A DNA stretch of 64,000 nucleotides, from assembly GCA_009792885.1 (NCBI GenBank), contig WMCF01000007.1, positions 10,602,278-10,666,277 on the forward strand. Direction: 5' to 3'. The notes beneath the pieces were generated by a model. The model made no database searches. It had not been told where the DNA came from and saw nothing but the letters and a program-made list of their open reading frames with translations. Position 1 is the first letter of the stretch, and the number at the start of each line of letters is the position of its first letter. This DNA is from Eremophila alpestris peregrina. Lineage: Eukaryota; Chordata; Aves; Passeriformes; Alaudidae. Made by a program: the position numbers and the translations under genes. This document shows positions 39,601 through 49,860 of this stretch, one piece after another.

Positions 39601-42600
39601 AGAGAAAATTAGGGCCATCTCTCTGTTACTACCCAGTAATCATGCCAGGTAAATTAATCAAAAGCATTTCAAGGGAAGTAACAGAGAAGAATTTTGAATA
39701 AAAGTATTTATTTTGTGAAAGTATTACTCCAGAAAGTATTTGACACTCCTCTACCACATGCTTTCTCCATATAACTTTAAAAAAATTAAATTTAATTAGC
39801 TAACTGTTTCTAAAGACTCCTCAGAGTGCTTTCAGAACAAAGAAAATGATGCAATAATGGAATTAAATTCTCCTCAAAACATAATGAACTCAAATCCCTC
39901 ATGTGAATGCCGTATTTTAAGGAACACACGTGGAGAGCAAGAAATTGGAGTGACACAAAGTGGTTGCAAAGACATTTATGAAATCTGAAACCTTTGGAGC
40001 AAGAAGTGAAGCACAGTGTTCATTAATCTTTTCCAAATAAAATATAGGCTAATGCGTCACACTTAGAAAAAAGTCCCACACAATTAGCCCAAGACAATGT
40101 CTGGCATTGTTCAAATACAGTCAGTGAAATCTGCCACTGAAACATGTCAGTACCTATTGCAAAAATATTTCTGGAGACAAAACCAGGAAGGGTTGGTTTC
40201 CTTTCTACCTCTCCACCCTCATCAAGTGATCATTCTGCTAAAGCCTTTATATTTGCTCGACTCAGTTCTTCCTTATTTGCAAATACCTGACCATTTCTTT
40301 CCTGCCTGTCCTGTTCACATGTTTGTGACACTACAGGCTCACCTGAATTCCCCCAAACATGCTAGTGTGTCCACAAAACAAAAGGTAGAACCACATGGGA
40401 AAGAAGCTGAGTTCTCCAATGCAGACTAGCTAGATCAGCAGGATGCTGCACTTTGCTCAGCAGAGCAGGGCTAAATAATGCATTGAATTACATTACAGTC
40501 CCAGTAGCTACCCTGTTACCTGAGGCACTGCTACCTCAGGTAGCCAGCATATTTCTGCAATCACACCCTGGATTGCAGCCATATTTTTAGGCTGACTGAT
40601 TAACAGATCTCTTCCTCCACTGCGTACTTTAGTTATCAGACATTTTTCCAGTTTGTCATTTTCCCTTAAATGAATTCCATTTTCTGTCCACATTTTAGAC
40701 TATTTCTAACAGTAAAGAAACAAGTAGATAATTTTTTGCATGTCTCATTAATTTTTGCACTGAAACTCTTATCACAGTAAGTAAGTAAACAACAACTGAG
40801 CATTTGAAAAGACTCTTTATACACTCGATACATTTCACTGCCTGAAGGCTAAAGCAAGCATATTTGTATTTGTTCATTATCACAAATATACCTAGAAGAA
40901 GATGGGAGCTTTCTCTAATGTAAACTCCTCCAGGTACAAATTTGTAAGCTGTACACCATACACAGAAGAATAACTCAAGAACATAGGCAAACATGGCTGT
41001 ACTCATGGCTTTCCCAGGATGCAGACAGCTAACAAAGTGTCCAGCCAGCTGAGGCCACACACACATGGTAAAGACACCAAGAACATTGCCTGCAACAGCA
41101 GCTCTCCAGGTATGTAAATAAAGGAGACCAGCTGCAGATGCCAAACCTGTGAAGGGATAGAAAAGAACAGAGATAGTCTCAGTCAGGTATATTATCCACC
41201 ACATTCATTTTCATATTCTGGCTAGCAAAAAAATATTGTCTGGGAAATATAATTGTGCTTTCCAGCCATGAAAACTGTATCACTAGAAGAACTATTCACA
41301 GTAGCCAAAGACAGTCTCTTATTTTTCCCAATATATCATTCTTTTAAACATTGCCTATGAGCTGAAAAGAGTACAGCAAAAAGAGGGCAGAGAAACATCA
41401 CCAAGAGCCAAAACTGAACAGCTTTTCTTAAAGAGTTCTTCAGCACAACAGAGGAATGATGCAGTTCTTAAGAGAGTAACAGAACTATTAGTTATTAATC
41501 TCTTTTACCATAATACAGAAGAAATCAAATAAAATAATATGAAAACATATCTCTTCCTCATCTTCCCCTGTAGATAACCATGGGATGGGCAAGAAAGCAA
41601 CTATTAATCTTTTACTAACTGCAAGATCCTTGACTTACCATGCTATCTTTGATTTGGGGATTTGACCCTAAACAGAACATTAACAACCGCAGAACCTCTC
41701 TGTAATGGGATAACTTTATTTTAAAACATTATTGTGGGTATGAATATTTACTGTCACACCATGAAAACAAATGTATAGAAACACTATTCATATTTAACTC
41801 TTGCACATCAAGGTTCTGAGCATTTTAGAATACAATGAACCTTTGTGTGCAACTAAAGAACCTTTCTGTGCTTGTTTTAAATAAGCAACGTGTGTAAATA
41901 AAAAAATCAAATGTTCATGCTTACATTACAATTTGCACACACATTTCTTAACACTAAAACCTACCTGTTCATACTATTTTACTACCTGCAGAACTTGACG
42001 AATAAAGAGACAGGAGGCAAGCCTTTCTCAAGGTAGACTGCTTGTAAAATTACAAGTTCTTTTGCCTCCTGTGGAATTGAGAGGCTTGTGTCATCTCAAC
42101 CCCATAACCCTAGATGTGGCCTTATCATAGAATCACTGAGGTTGGAAGAGACCTCTAAGATCATCAAGTCCAACTGTTATACAATGCAGATGGTCAGAAC
42201 TGAGATGCTACTCAAGGAAACAGAACCTTAACAGGGCTTCTGAAGACAGTAACACTGCTCTGCAATGGCCTGGAAGTCTGTCCTGTAACCCTGAGTCAAC
42301 TGGTCAGATATATATGTGCTACAGTCAATGGCAGAAAAAAGTGTGCCTCTGCTTAGCCACAGTCTTCTGAGATGTGGTTTCAGGTCAGAGGACTTGAGTA
42401 AAGGTAGCAGACAAAAATTCTGCTCAGGATTTGCACCTACCTATGAGAAACAAGACAAAACTGATGACAGAAGACCAGCTCCAGAACGAAAGCATCAGTC
42501 CATGAGCAAGGCCCAACAGAACTGTACCTCTGACACAAAAATAAGGAAAAAGAAAACATGCACTAATATGAGTTTAAAAACAGCTGACATTGAAAAAGAA

Positions 42601-43460
42601 ACTTCTAGATTTACAGATGAAGGTCTGTAGTGATATATCATAATTCTTCCACTTTAAACAAAACTAAATTTTGTTCACACCCGGCTACATTTTCTTCCCT
42701 TTATTGGATGTAAAAAACATCCAGTTGAAAATAATGGCAATTTACTGTAATGTATAAGTGAACTGTGTTCAGCAGCAAGAGCAGTCTGCTGAAATCTTGG
42801 TACAAAAAGCAAAAACAACTCAGAGAAAACGAGAGGGAAGAATCCACCCCAAAGAGAAGTATTTTCTTCATGTCAAATAAGGAATCCTACAGTATCTAAC
42901 ACTGCTCTCAGTCTTGGGGAGCTCTTTTGTATACCAACTCCAAATTATAAACTGTCACCTGCCATCACATATAGTTGACCCAGAATAACTAACTTGGTCT
43001 CTTTCTAGATTTTGGAACCTGAATGAACCACACAGAACATTAAGACTACATTCTTATTAATCAAAACTTCTGCTGAAGTATACCTTTTAATATTACACAC
43101 AGTTTACTTTATTTATACTTTGTGCATGCATCTCTGATCATCTCCTCTCTGAAGCCAAATGCTAGACTAATTTACTGCATATTATTGATCCAGTGCATTC
43201 CTAAGTCCTTGAATCTCAGTCCTAATCTAAAATTTGTTTAGAAATGTGTCAAATCAAGATTTTAGTGCTGACATAAAAATAATTCTGTATTCAGAAATTG
43301 TTAAGGTCTGGACAAAATGCTCAGAGGTATCTCAAAGGAAGAGTTAATCCTCTGAGTGAAGTACCTTGTACCCACTTTTTTCTGTCTAAATTCTTATACC
43401 ATCACCAGGTTAAGTTTTAATTTGTCACCCACTACAGCACTAGATTTTGATTGCAATTTT

Positions 43461-43553
<93 letters not shown>

Positions 43554-46500
43554 TTGTACTTACCCATATGGATTAGGATCTGGACCTGCATGGGGATGTC
43601 CACTTACAGCCCATCTAGAGATTAATGAAACCTCCCCAAATATCCACAGAGTGAGGAACATGAGGCTGCCAAAAGCAATCCCTGATAAAAACCAATGAGG
43701 ATGGGAAGCAGTCTCTCTAACCACATTACCAGGTTTGTTTGTTTCTTGTTTCCTCTTGTCTCCACCTAGAATAACAATAGAAATACAGCTAAAAAACCTG
43801 TCAAATCCTATTAGCAAGAGTTACTGAGAAATAGAAATAGCCAAAATCACATATTTACTAGAATAAATTACATGCACAGAGGCTAATTTATCTGATTAGG
43901 ACTGTGTTATCAGAAATTGATAACACAAAAAAAAAAAACCAAAAAAAAACCCACAAAGATCTTTACTAACAACCCTAGGTCAGTCAAGAAAATAGACTCA
44001 CCACAAGTGCTCAAAATGCCAGCCTGCCCATCTGATTATTTTCCATAATACTGGAATTTAAATATTTAAATTGGCTTTGAAAACAGCAGAGGAATTATTA
44101 GAATTTATTCAGAGGCTTCTGTTCTCTGAAACTCTAAACTCTGATAAGAACAAAACTTGACACTTCCAAATAAGCTAGAAATAAACTCACTTCCTTCTCC
44201 TTTTTTTCCATGTGCTTTAGAACCTCTCTCACCTAAGGAGAAAGCAGCACCTTTAATTGCATAGACATATCATTTTGTCACCCACAAACAAGACAGATTT
44301 CCTTACTAATCTCCTGCACCAGATTCCCTTTCTAAATTCTGATGAAAGCTCAGGCTTAATTTAGATCATGTAATGCAACCTTACAGACAATATGCATGAT
44401 GCTAATTTATACCTACTTACACATAGATAAGGTTTTATCTTTCAATTAATTCATTAAGGTTAAACTGAGAAGGAAGGAGATTCTGAGGATTTAACATGAG
44501 CTGCCTTAAATAACCACCCCAACCTTGCTGTCTTCCTTGGCAATACCAACTCCTCAGTTTAGCCTATGCCAGCCCCCACTGCTGTGGACTCTGTGCAAAC
44601 ACTCCAAGAACTTGGGCAAAGTTTAACTGGGACAACTTGTCCACTCCTCCAATTCTTTCTGTTGATTTTGACATATCAGCTGTTCCCCAGCTTTGTCCCG
44701 TCTCCCCTTCTCTGTTAAAAGATACGCACTGGCAGAGAAACTCAAAGTGCAAACTGAATTACATAAATAACAAAAACATCACAAATGTTTCATGCTGGAA
44801 AGACAATAATCCATTCTGGTTTTATTGGTCTGTCTTATGCCTTTGTTTGTCTCACTGCCATGTTGTTGCCACTGCAATAAAGGAAAAGATGCAGATCCAG
44901 CACCAACTTACTACAGCTTGTATGAATTGTGTACACCAGTTCTGCCATATTATGGGCAGATGGACTTCTAAAGCTTGCAGTGCTCATGCAGCAGGTCTAA
45001 AACCAGAATGTGTTGGGGAACAGAAAATCAAAGAATCAAACCCCTGGTTTTCATACCCTATACACATAGCTAGGCATACTTCAGGTTCTTTTCATAACCA
45101 TCATCTTTGCTGTAATATGCTTACCTGAATGAATTCTCTCCACTGCTGCTACAAAACCAATTGTCAGTATGACAATATTGGCAACTTGTGAGCTCCAGAC
45201 TGGATTGAGTGATGTGTACAGGATACGAAGAACAAGGAGCATTATCTTGCCCAGCATGAAGCCCCATATCCTGATGAACCTGTAAGAATCAGTTTTTGAA
45301 ATAGTGAGGCATTTGGGGGATTAAAAAAGAAAAGGTAACAACTTTTAATATAAAGAAACATCAGTTAAATTCCATCAGTATAACAAAATACCTTTGTAAA
45401 CTGTTTCCTGACCACCATGTTACTGTTTGAACCAGCAATGAAGAAGAAACACCAGCAGCCAAGATGAGCAGTCTAATTGAAGCACTTGGTGCATGGTATG
45501 ATGCTAAGCTTCCTACAAACAAATACACACACACAGAGGTTACTTTAATGATCAATAGAGACTGGGTAATAAGGATTTCCTGTGCATCAGTTCAGCATTG
45601 TCTGTCATTTGAATGGCTATACCACTTATCTGAACACACATGACACATTTTTAAACAAACCAAAGAAATGTAGGTATGCATAGAAACTCAGTATACATGA
45701 CTTCATAGCAGTTATAATTTTCAAGGAAAGAAATATGAAGCAATTATCCAACAATCCAAGTGATTGGATTTATTTATTTACTTACTTACTTTATTTAAGT
45801 ACTTATGATGATTGATTCCATAGAGAGGATATATGAATAAGGTACCTAAGCATACATTTATTCCTCAACCATGCACTAAGGTAACTCAAAAGCCATAAAG
45901 TTTTATGTACTGTGACTGCTCCTTTCTAAAGGGATATGGCTTTTGCCTCAGCACATTTATAAAAGTAAGTACACTATAGCAAAAGCCACATTCTTTATTA
46001 GACAGGAGCAGTCACCATACATAGCACAGGGATTAGTAATCAACTGCCCCAGCAGGGGTGAACACAGCTTTCTCTGGCCCAGTATCTGCTCTCAGAAGTG
46101 GTCACTACCAGCCTGCACCACTTTATTACTGAAAACTATCACTTTCCCAGCCATTGAAATAGAGTATGAGCACACATTTTTGGCATTTCCCAGGGTACAG
46201 TGGCCCCACAATACCAGCAGTTTTAAACTCTGCTGACATTTTTCCAATTCAAGTGACTGTTTTCCACATATATTCTCATAACTTCAGTCAGCGAGGCAAA
46301 GTCTGGCAAACAGCAGGAGAAGCAGCAACACTGTTATGATACCAGCCATTTGCTAAGTGAGTATGAGTCAAACTTGAAGAGATGTTAAGCAAGTCATGTC
46401 AGAAATGGAGCTGCAGCTTCTGGCAACACGTGCTAGGAATCTTCCAACTGTTTACCTGCTCATTCTGCTCAGAGTAAAAGATGTAAAGCTTAGAGCCAAG

Positions 46501-49500
46501 ACAATAAACAAGATCAATGTGCAATGAAGGTGTACTTGCATGGACTTCAACAGAGGTTTCATGTAGAGTACACACAGATTTCTGTCACTAAATTGTGCTG
46601 GCAATCCATAAACCTGCCTCTTCACATATTTCATCATGTGCACTACCCTGATGAAAGGTAGCGTGGGTTTGCCAAGTTAAAGCAGACACACCTTTTGTTG
46701 CTGGGCAAGTACACCCAAGACTTAAATATATCCATCTAAATATCCACATTTAACCCCCATTGTCTGAAGACACAAATGCAAATAGACATTACCACAGGGT
46801 ACTGTGGTAAAAAAACATCATCCCTGTAAATATTCTGGTCTTAGCTAAGCAGGAAGAATTTTCTTATTTTTTGATTGTGAAATTGAAGACTGAGTAGGAT
46901 GGGGTGGAGAATGCCTGGGGAGATTGTTCTGCCTGACAGTTCAACAAGTGCCAGAGGAAGGCCATGGCCTTTTTGAGAAGGAAAAAAGATCAAAAAGAGA
47001 ATGAGTAAAATTGTCTCAGTATGAAGGAGGGAAAAAGCAGGAAGAACTGAGAAACAGGAGAATCAGCAGCACAGTATGATGGAACAGAACTAACATAAAA
47101 GACCATCATAGGCTGTCACTGCTCTTTATTTAGCAGAACAAAAATTCCACACTTTTAAGTGATTTCCATCTCTTTTGGTAAAGTGAACTAGTAAACACAG
47201 CAAGGTGATCTGAAGGACTAATCTAAAATAAACATGGCAAATTTTGTGTTGCTGTCACATCTGAAGAAAGGTAAGGTGCAATTTTAAATGCTTACACTCT
47301 CTCCTAGTTTCTAAACTAGAAGATCTTGCAGAAAGCAATACACTAGGCAGTGCTGCAAGAAGCTGAAGATTCTGCTCATTGAGAAGCTTATTTACAAAAC
47401 ACCAAGAAAAGTATTAGGATGAATGTAATGGGAAGAGTAGGAAAAGAAAAGAACGTGGTAAGACTGTTCTTCATGAAAATCAATTACACCCACAAACTGT
47501 GCTCAGTATTCTAGTATTTTTCTAGAGATAAAAACAAGAATTCTTTTTAAGAAAAATACACAGGGAAAGTAAATAAGATGATCTTACTCTGTCTTCTAAC
47601 AGTAAATGAGGAAATCTATAAGGAAAGTGATTATCTGTCTACCTTATACTGACAAATGAGGAGCTAGTATCTGCTGCTTCTGAAGCACATCTCTCAGCAG
47701 CAGCATTTTCACCTTTACACAGGATGGAGACCCTTGTCTAATCTGAGTTCATCTGGTGTGGCAAACGCTTTTGCAATAACTTGCTTCAAAACATGGTTGT
47801 AACTGCCAAACCTTCCCCCAAAACAAAAAACTTTCAAAATATCAACAAGAGCTAAGATTTGCACCAGTTAGCTGAAGACCAAAGTGGGAATCCCAGCAAG
47901 TCTTGGTTTAAGGAGAAGCCTGTGGAATGGGAAATGCGGTGTTTATTTCCTGAGTATAATATCAAATTTTTGTCCTGTGCAACTGACCATATAAGGGTTA
48001 TTTCATCTTTAGGACCAGCTTATAACCCCTCTACAGGCATGTAGATAGATTTAATTTCAAAAATACATTCTTAGAAGAAAAAACTTCCTCAGAAACTAAA
48101 AAAGAATGTTTCACTCATAGAAGACTACTTTTATAATAGCCCCAAGCTGTTCTATAATGTCTCATCCCTACTCATTGCCACAAAACAAAAAACACCTACT
48201 CTGCTGATATTTGAGGGATGCTGAAAACACCTTTCCTCTTGGGCATCGCTCTTTCTAAAATAAAAGCTCCTAGAAATAAAAGTGAAATGAGATTTCTCTG
48301 TACTATGCAATACAATGGCTACAAACAATATTTCTCTGACTACAGCTAAAAGCTTGAGAGAAAAAAAAAAGAAACTAACAAAACGTGAGTATGGGGAGAG
48401 TGAGAACTTCTTATTCCTGTCTCTTTTTGTAATCATCTGAATTTTAAGGCAATTTGGAATGTTTGTTCTTAGGCATTGATACCAAAAGGGAATCTATAAC
48501 TCACTGCAGTGTTTACTCACCAACCATAGTTAACCTCAGAAGGGCAAGGACATACTCATTGTTAGCCAGCCTCCAAAAAGGGCCAATTGTCAAGAGTATT
48601 GGGGAAAAGAAGGCAACAGCAAAAACTTCCAGGCCTGTGAGTGCCAGAGTCTGAAGTGGGAAATAGTAGATCATTGGTGGCAGTGCATGGTAAAGAGACC
48701 AAGAAATGTAACCTAAAACAAGAACAAATCAAAAAAAAAGAAATCCCATCATATATTTTCAACAACAACATTTCCTGGAGATTACTTTAAAAGTGCCATT
48801 TTATACTTTTGCATATAGACTATCAAATGTATTTTAAAGCAGTTTGAGCAACAACAGCCAACTTCTGTGAAGAAATGTTTGTTATTTCAGGTTAAACAAA
48901 CACATTTTCTGAGGAAATAGATTTATGAGAATAAAAGAGCTCTTCCCCCACTCAGACAGCAGTTCCAAGTTTGAACCTCAGTGAAGTCCTCAACTTCAGA
49001 AAGGATTAGTGTTCAGAGGGCTGGCTAAATAAACAGTCCAGCCACAGTCTCAGGGCTCCTCAAAGGCAGACTGGTGGCTAAAGGAATTATTCTAGTAAAT
49101 TGGGTGTGCTGTTCTCCCCTGGAGACACCTTCTCCAGGCGCAGCAGCACGGCGCTGTGAGTTTCCACGCTTTGCCGGAGATGCACCGGGCTGACGATACC
49201 GCGGGTGCCGCCTCTGGCGACCACCCTCGGGCCCTGCCTTAAGCAGGGCAGCCCAGCTCCGGCTCTGCAACACCTGCACAAACACCTGGCCGGGAGCAGC
49301 AATAAATTCTAGGCTGACCCAGGACACAAAAAGCATTCCAGCGCTAGAGGAAAAAAAGAACCCGAAGAAGAGCATTCAGATGTGAGCACTATTTACTCAC
49401 TCCAAAGGGGAGCTGTTCATCGGCGACACGCCTGCAGGTACGGTGAGCCCCGCACGCCCTGCCGGGGCTGCCCTGCTACGGCCGGTCCCCGCTGAGTGCC

Positions 49501-49606
49501 CCCGGTGACCTCAACCGCGGCCCCTCGCCCCCAGCCCCGCCGGGCGGCACCGCCGCCACCTACCCAGGAGAGTCTCCGAGAGAAGGGTCTTCCACAGGGG
49601 AAACAT
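24525..49606 (-). CDS. CWH43: CWH43 (PGAP2-interacting protein; GPI-anchor lipid remodelling), complete, 16 coding exons
   Basis: Seen: sixteen exons (49564-49606, 48521-48712, 45392-45512, 45125-45279, 43564-43765, 42441-42529, 40892-41146, 38196-38321, 35980-36059, 34919-35024, 32085-32220, 30735-30884, 27991-28135, 27321-27382, 26131-26286, 24525-24612) sum to 2106 bases, 701 codons plus stop, with GT-AG junctions and consistent phases throughout. Human is about 699 residues. Residues 1 to about 415 are a polytopic membrane region (Frag1/DRAM/Sfk1, PGAP2-like). Residues about 422-701 resemble an endonuclease/exonuclease/phosphatase-type domain, with IIESDASKPF, HFGNEEED, GYITSAPGSRDY and DRWCSYIMYRG conserved. 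Known: yeast Cwh43 is needed to place ceramide on GPI anchors; the vertebrate protein acts in the ER/Golgi on GPI-anchored protein lipids. No frameshift or premature stop seen. Exon 6 is the least conserved. The gene points toward DCUN1D4 and away from OCIAD2. Confidence 0.96.
24613..26130 (-). other. CWH43: CWH43 intron 15
   Basis: 1.5 kb, AT-rich, no recognised repeat or exon. Confidence 0.8.
26131..26286 (-). CDS. CWH43: CWH43 coding exon 15
   Basis: 156 bases, residues about 621-673: LGYARISHAGLSDSEVQMAK, FRIPAHVDSYVDNDRVVTDP and RQVPEDIHFNP. Acceptor TTGATAG, donor AG|GTCAGT. Confidence 0.95.
27321..27382 (-). CDS. CWH43: CWH43 coding exon 14
   Basis: 62 bases, residues about 601-621: DIDSTDRDRWCSYIMYRGVI, matching human DIDSTDHDRWCEYIMYRGLI. 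Acceptor TTCTAG, donor AG|GTATGT. Confidence 0.95.
27592..27873 (-). mobile_element. CR1 LINE 3' fragment, minus orientation
   Basis: The plus-strand text begins with the inverted CR1 3' block (agaatcacagaattagaggc, ggaggtcacctacttctaacc) and continues through accaggcccctgttc and gccatgcctcttgttctt-like blocks. Diverged, so an old copy. Lies in CWH43 intron 13 in the same direction as the gene. Confidence 0.75.
27991..28135 (-). CDS. CWH43: CWH43 coding exon 13
   Basis: 145 bases, residues about 552-600: EDLDRKLQAIAVSNLLKTSS, KQVVFLGYITSAPGSRDYTE and LIKNGNVK. Acceptor TTTCAG, donor AAG|GTAGTA at phase 0. Confidence 0.95.
28136..30734 (-). other. CWH43: CWH43 intron 12
   Basis: 2.6 kb. Holds a possible LTR fragment near 29035-29299 and an A/T-rich self-complementary stretch at about 29729-29775. 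No exon recognised. Confidence 0.75.
29035..29299 (+). mobile_element. Possible short endogenous-retrovirus LTR remnant
   Basis: A segment starting TGTAGTGGAG, with an AATAAA at 29223-29228 followed by a pyrimidine-rich run and a CpG-containing U5-like stretch, ending GCGACACA. The order of signals and the CpG content, unlike the surrounding intron, suggest an LTR. No target-site duplication and no family match from memory, so tentative. Confidence 0.35.
30735..30884 (-). CDS. CWH43: CWH43 coding exon 12
   Basis: 150 bases, residues about 502-552: IMALSRYPIVKSTHHLLPSP, EGEIAPAISLTVNFTGKLVD and FVVAHFGNE. Very close to human. Donor GA|GTGGGT. Confidence 0.95.
32085..32220 (-). CDS. CWH43: CWH43 coding exon 11
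   Basis: 136 bases, residues about 457-502: ADFITIIESDASKPFIGNHD, PTMWLGERLGFYTDFGPSTR and DHTW. Contains the acidic IIESD motif expected in the endonuclease/phosphatase-like fold. Acceptor CTTAG, donor GG|GTGAGT. Confidence 0.95.
34540..34605. repeat. Local duplication, period about 41 bp
   Basis: attgtattttatctaaaag at 34540 recurs as attgtattttatctgaaag at 34581. Intron 10 of CWH43. Confidence 0.65.
34919..35024 (-). CDS. CWH43: CWH43 coding exon 10
   Basis: 106 bases, residues about 422-457: starts the soluble domain with MIWPFRFGYDNEGWSNLEGS and ANLLNQT. Acceptor TTTTTTGAG (short A/T-rich tract), donor G|GTAACT. Confidence 0.93.
35578..35690 (-). mobile_element. CR1 LINE 3' end remnant, minus orientation
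   Basis: Inverted CR1 3' text: gaaccatagaattccttc, tggaagaaacctcaggaagt, then caaactccacctacatgaga and aggctgctaacagcattgtcc. Short and diverged. Confidence 0.6.
35980..36059 (-). CDS. CWH43: CWH43 coding exon 9
   Basis: 80 bases, residues about 395-421: LWLFVGVGLLGLGLRYKTYQ then KKLGQG, the last predicted membrane helix before the soluble domain. Acceptor TTCAAG, donor GGG|GTGAGT at phase 0. Confidence 0.93.
38196..38321 (-). CDS. CWH43: CWH43 coding exon 8
   Basis: 126 bases, residues about 353-395: FIMLCIGVGFLTGPKKDLSS then a basic segment ending RSKNYIKL, as in human LNMLFGPKKNLD...KYMKL. Acceptor TTTACAG, donor T|GTGAGT. Confidence 0.94.
38322..40891 (-). other. CWH43: CWH43 intron 7
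   Basis: 2.6 kb without a recognised transposon or extra exon. Contains a perfect hairpin with 9-bp arms at 40517-40542. Confidence 0.75.
40892..41146 (-). CDS. CWH43: CWH43 coding exon 7
   Basis: 255 bases, residues about 268-353: LASAAGLLYLHTWRAAVAGN, CLHPGKAMSTAMFAYVLELF and AYKFVPGGVYIRESSHLLLG. Highly conserved membrane segments. Acceptor TTCACAG, donor G|GTATAT. Confidence 0.95.
42124..42195 (-). mobile_element. CR1 LINE 3' terminus, minus orientation
   Basis: Inverted 3' end: atcatagaatcactgaggtt, ggaagagacctctaagatca, tcaagtccaactgttat. Only the last 70 or so bases remain. In CWH43 intron 6, gene orientation. Confidence 0.8.
42441..42529 (-). CDS. CWH43: CWH43 coding exon 6
   Basis: 89 bases, residues about 238-268. 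GTVLLGLAHGLMLSFWSWSS aligns with human GAVLLCLASGLMLPSCLWFR; the last dozen residues (VISFVLFLI) differ from human GLIWWVT. The exon length (2 mod 3) is required to keep exons 5 and 7 in frame, which supports the call. Acceptor GTGTCAG, donor G|GTAGGT. Confidence 0.88.
43461..43552. repeat. Compound trinucleotide microsatellite (GTA)~16(AAT)~14
   Basis: About 50 bases of GTA repeats followed directly by about 42 bases of AAT repeats, uninterrupted. In CWH43 transcript orientation this is (ATT)n(TAC)n beginning 11 bases after the exon 5/intron 5 boundary. Purity suggests it is young and variable in length. Confidence 0.97.
43564..43765 (-). CDS. CWH43: CWH43 coding exon 5
   Basis: 202 bases, residues about 171-238. 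Starts in a hydrophilic loop (GDKRKQETNKPGN) and ends with GEVSLISRWAVSGHPHAGPD then PNPYG, which is nearly identical to human. Donor GG|GTAAGT is followed 9 bases later by a large trinucleotide microsatellite. Confidence 0.96.
43766..45124 (-). other. CWH43: CWH43 intron 4
   Basis: 1.4 kb, A-rich patch near 43928-43952, no exon or transposon recognised. Confidence 0.8.
45125..45279 (-). CDS. CWH43: CWH43 coding exon 4
   Basis: 155 bases, residues about 119-171: FIRIWGFMLGKIMLLVLRIL then YTSLNPVWSSQ and a hydrophobic stretch. The intron separating it from exon 3 is only 112 bp. Donor G|GTAAGC. Confidence 0.95.
45392..45512 (-). CDS. CWH43: CWH43 coding exon 3
   Basis: 121 bases, residues about 79-119, with SLASYHAPSASIRLLILAAG and VQTVTWWSGNSLQR, matching human VQAVTWWSGSHLQR. 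Acceptor TTTGTAG, donor AG|GTATTT. Confidence 0.95.
45513..48520 (-). other. CWH43: CWH43 intron 2
   Basis: 3.0 kb. Contains a near-perfect palindrome of two convergent ACCACA/TGTGGT (RUNX-type) cores at 46789-46810. No transposon or exon recognised. Confidence 0.75.
48521..48712 (-). CDS. CWH43: CWH43 coding exon 2
   Basis: 192 bases, residues about 15-79. Begins GYISWSLYHALPPMIYYFPL and continues through LTGLEVFAVAFFSPILLT, covering the first membrane segments. Acceptor TTTTAG, donor G|GTGAGT. Open frames on the other strand here are shadows. Confidence 0.95.
48713..49563 (-). other. CWH43: CWH43 intron 1
   Basis: 0.85 kb; its 5' part (from about 49100 upward) becomes GC-rich and grades into the CpG island. 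No other exon recognised. Confidence 0.8.
49564..49606 (-). CDS. CWH43: CWH43 coding exon 1
   Basis: Encodes MFPLWKTLLSETLL plus the first base of Gly, then donor G|GTAGGT. Corresponds to human MPSLWREILLESLLG. The ATG is the only one at this position and lies in the CpG island. Confidence 0.93.
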
Positions 49607-49700
49607 CGCCGCCGGCGCTGCCCGGCCCGGCGGGGACCCTGTCCCTCTCCCCTGGAGCCGAGTCCCGAGTGGCCGTGAGGGCGCGGCGCCGCCCGTCCCG

Positions 49701-49730
49701 CCTCACGGAGCCTCACGGAGCCTCACGGAG
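49701..49730. repeat. 10-bp tandem repeat, cctcacggag x3
   Basis: Three perfect head-to-tail copies, about 100-125 bp upstream of the CWH43 ATG, so in the core promoter or 5' UTR. Confidence 0.95.
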
Positions 49731-49860
49731 CCGCGGCCCGCGGCGGGGGCGGGAGCCCGCACGGCCCGACCGCGCTCTCCGCATTCTTCACTGCCCCGCC
49801 GCGCTGAACAGCCAGGAGATCTCGCCCCGCCGCTCAGGTGTCAGCAAAGGAGCACTTGTC

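Larger units (their letters stand above)
41147..43563 (-). other. CWH43: CWH43 introns 6 and 5 (exon 6 between them)
   Basis: Intron 6 (41147-42440) includes a CR1 3' end. Intron 5 (42530-43563) includes the compound trinucleotide repeat right below exon 5. Otherwise unclassified. Confidence 0.75.
49420..49860 (-). promoter_or_regulatory. CWH43: CpG island and promoter of CWH43
   Basis: GC- and CpG-rich stretch covering CWH43 exon 1 and about 250 bp upstream, with no TATA box in a suitable place. Upstream of the ATG it contains three tandem copies of a 10-bp unit (49701-49730). Start site not determinable. Confidence 0.8.

Noticed and set aside
41147..41204. Upstream extension (MWWII...) of CWH43 exon 7, tempting because human has WWV at this point
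   Set aside because: A stop codon lies directly before it, it contains the pyrimidine tract and AG acceptor, and the true preceding exon was found at 42441-42529 with the right length and phase.
43356..43625. Plus- and minus-strand frames with long Val/Ile or Thr/Ile runs
   Set aside because: These are translations of the trinucleotide microsatellite; the real coding sequence here is CWH43 exon 5 only.
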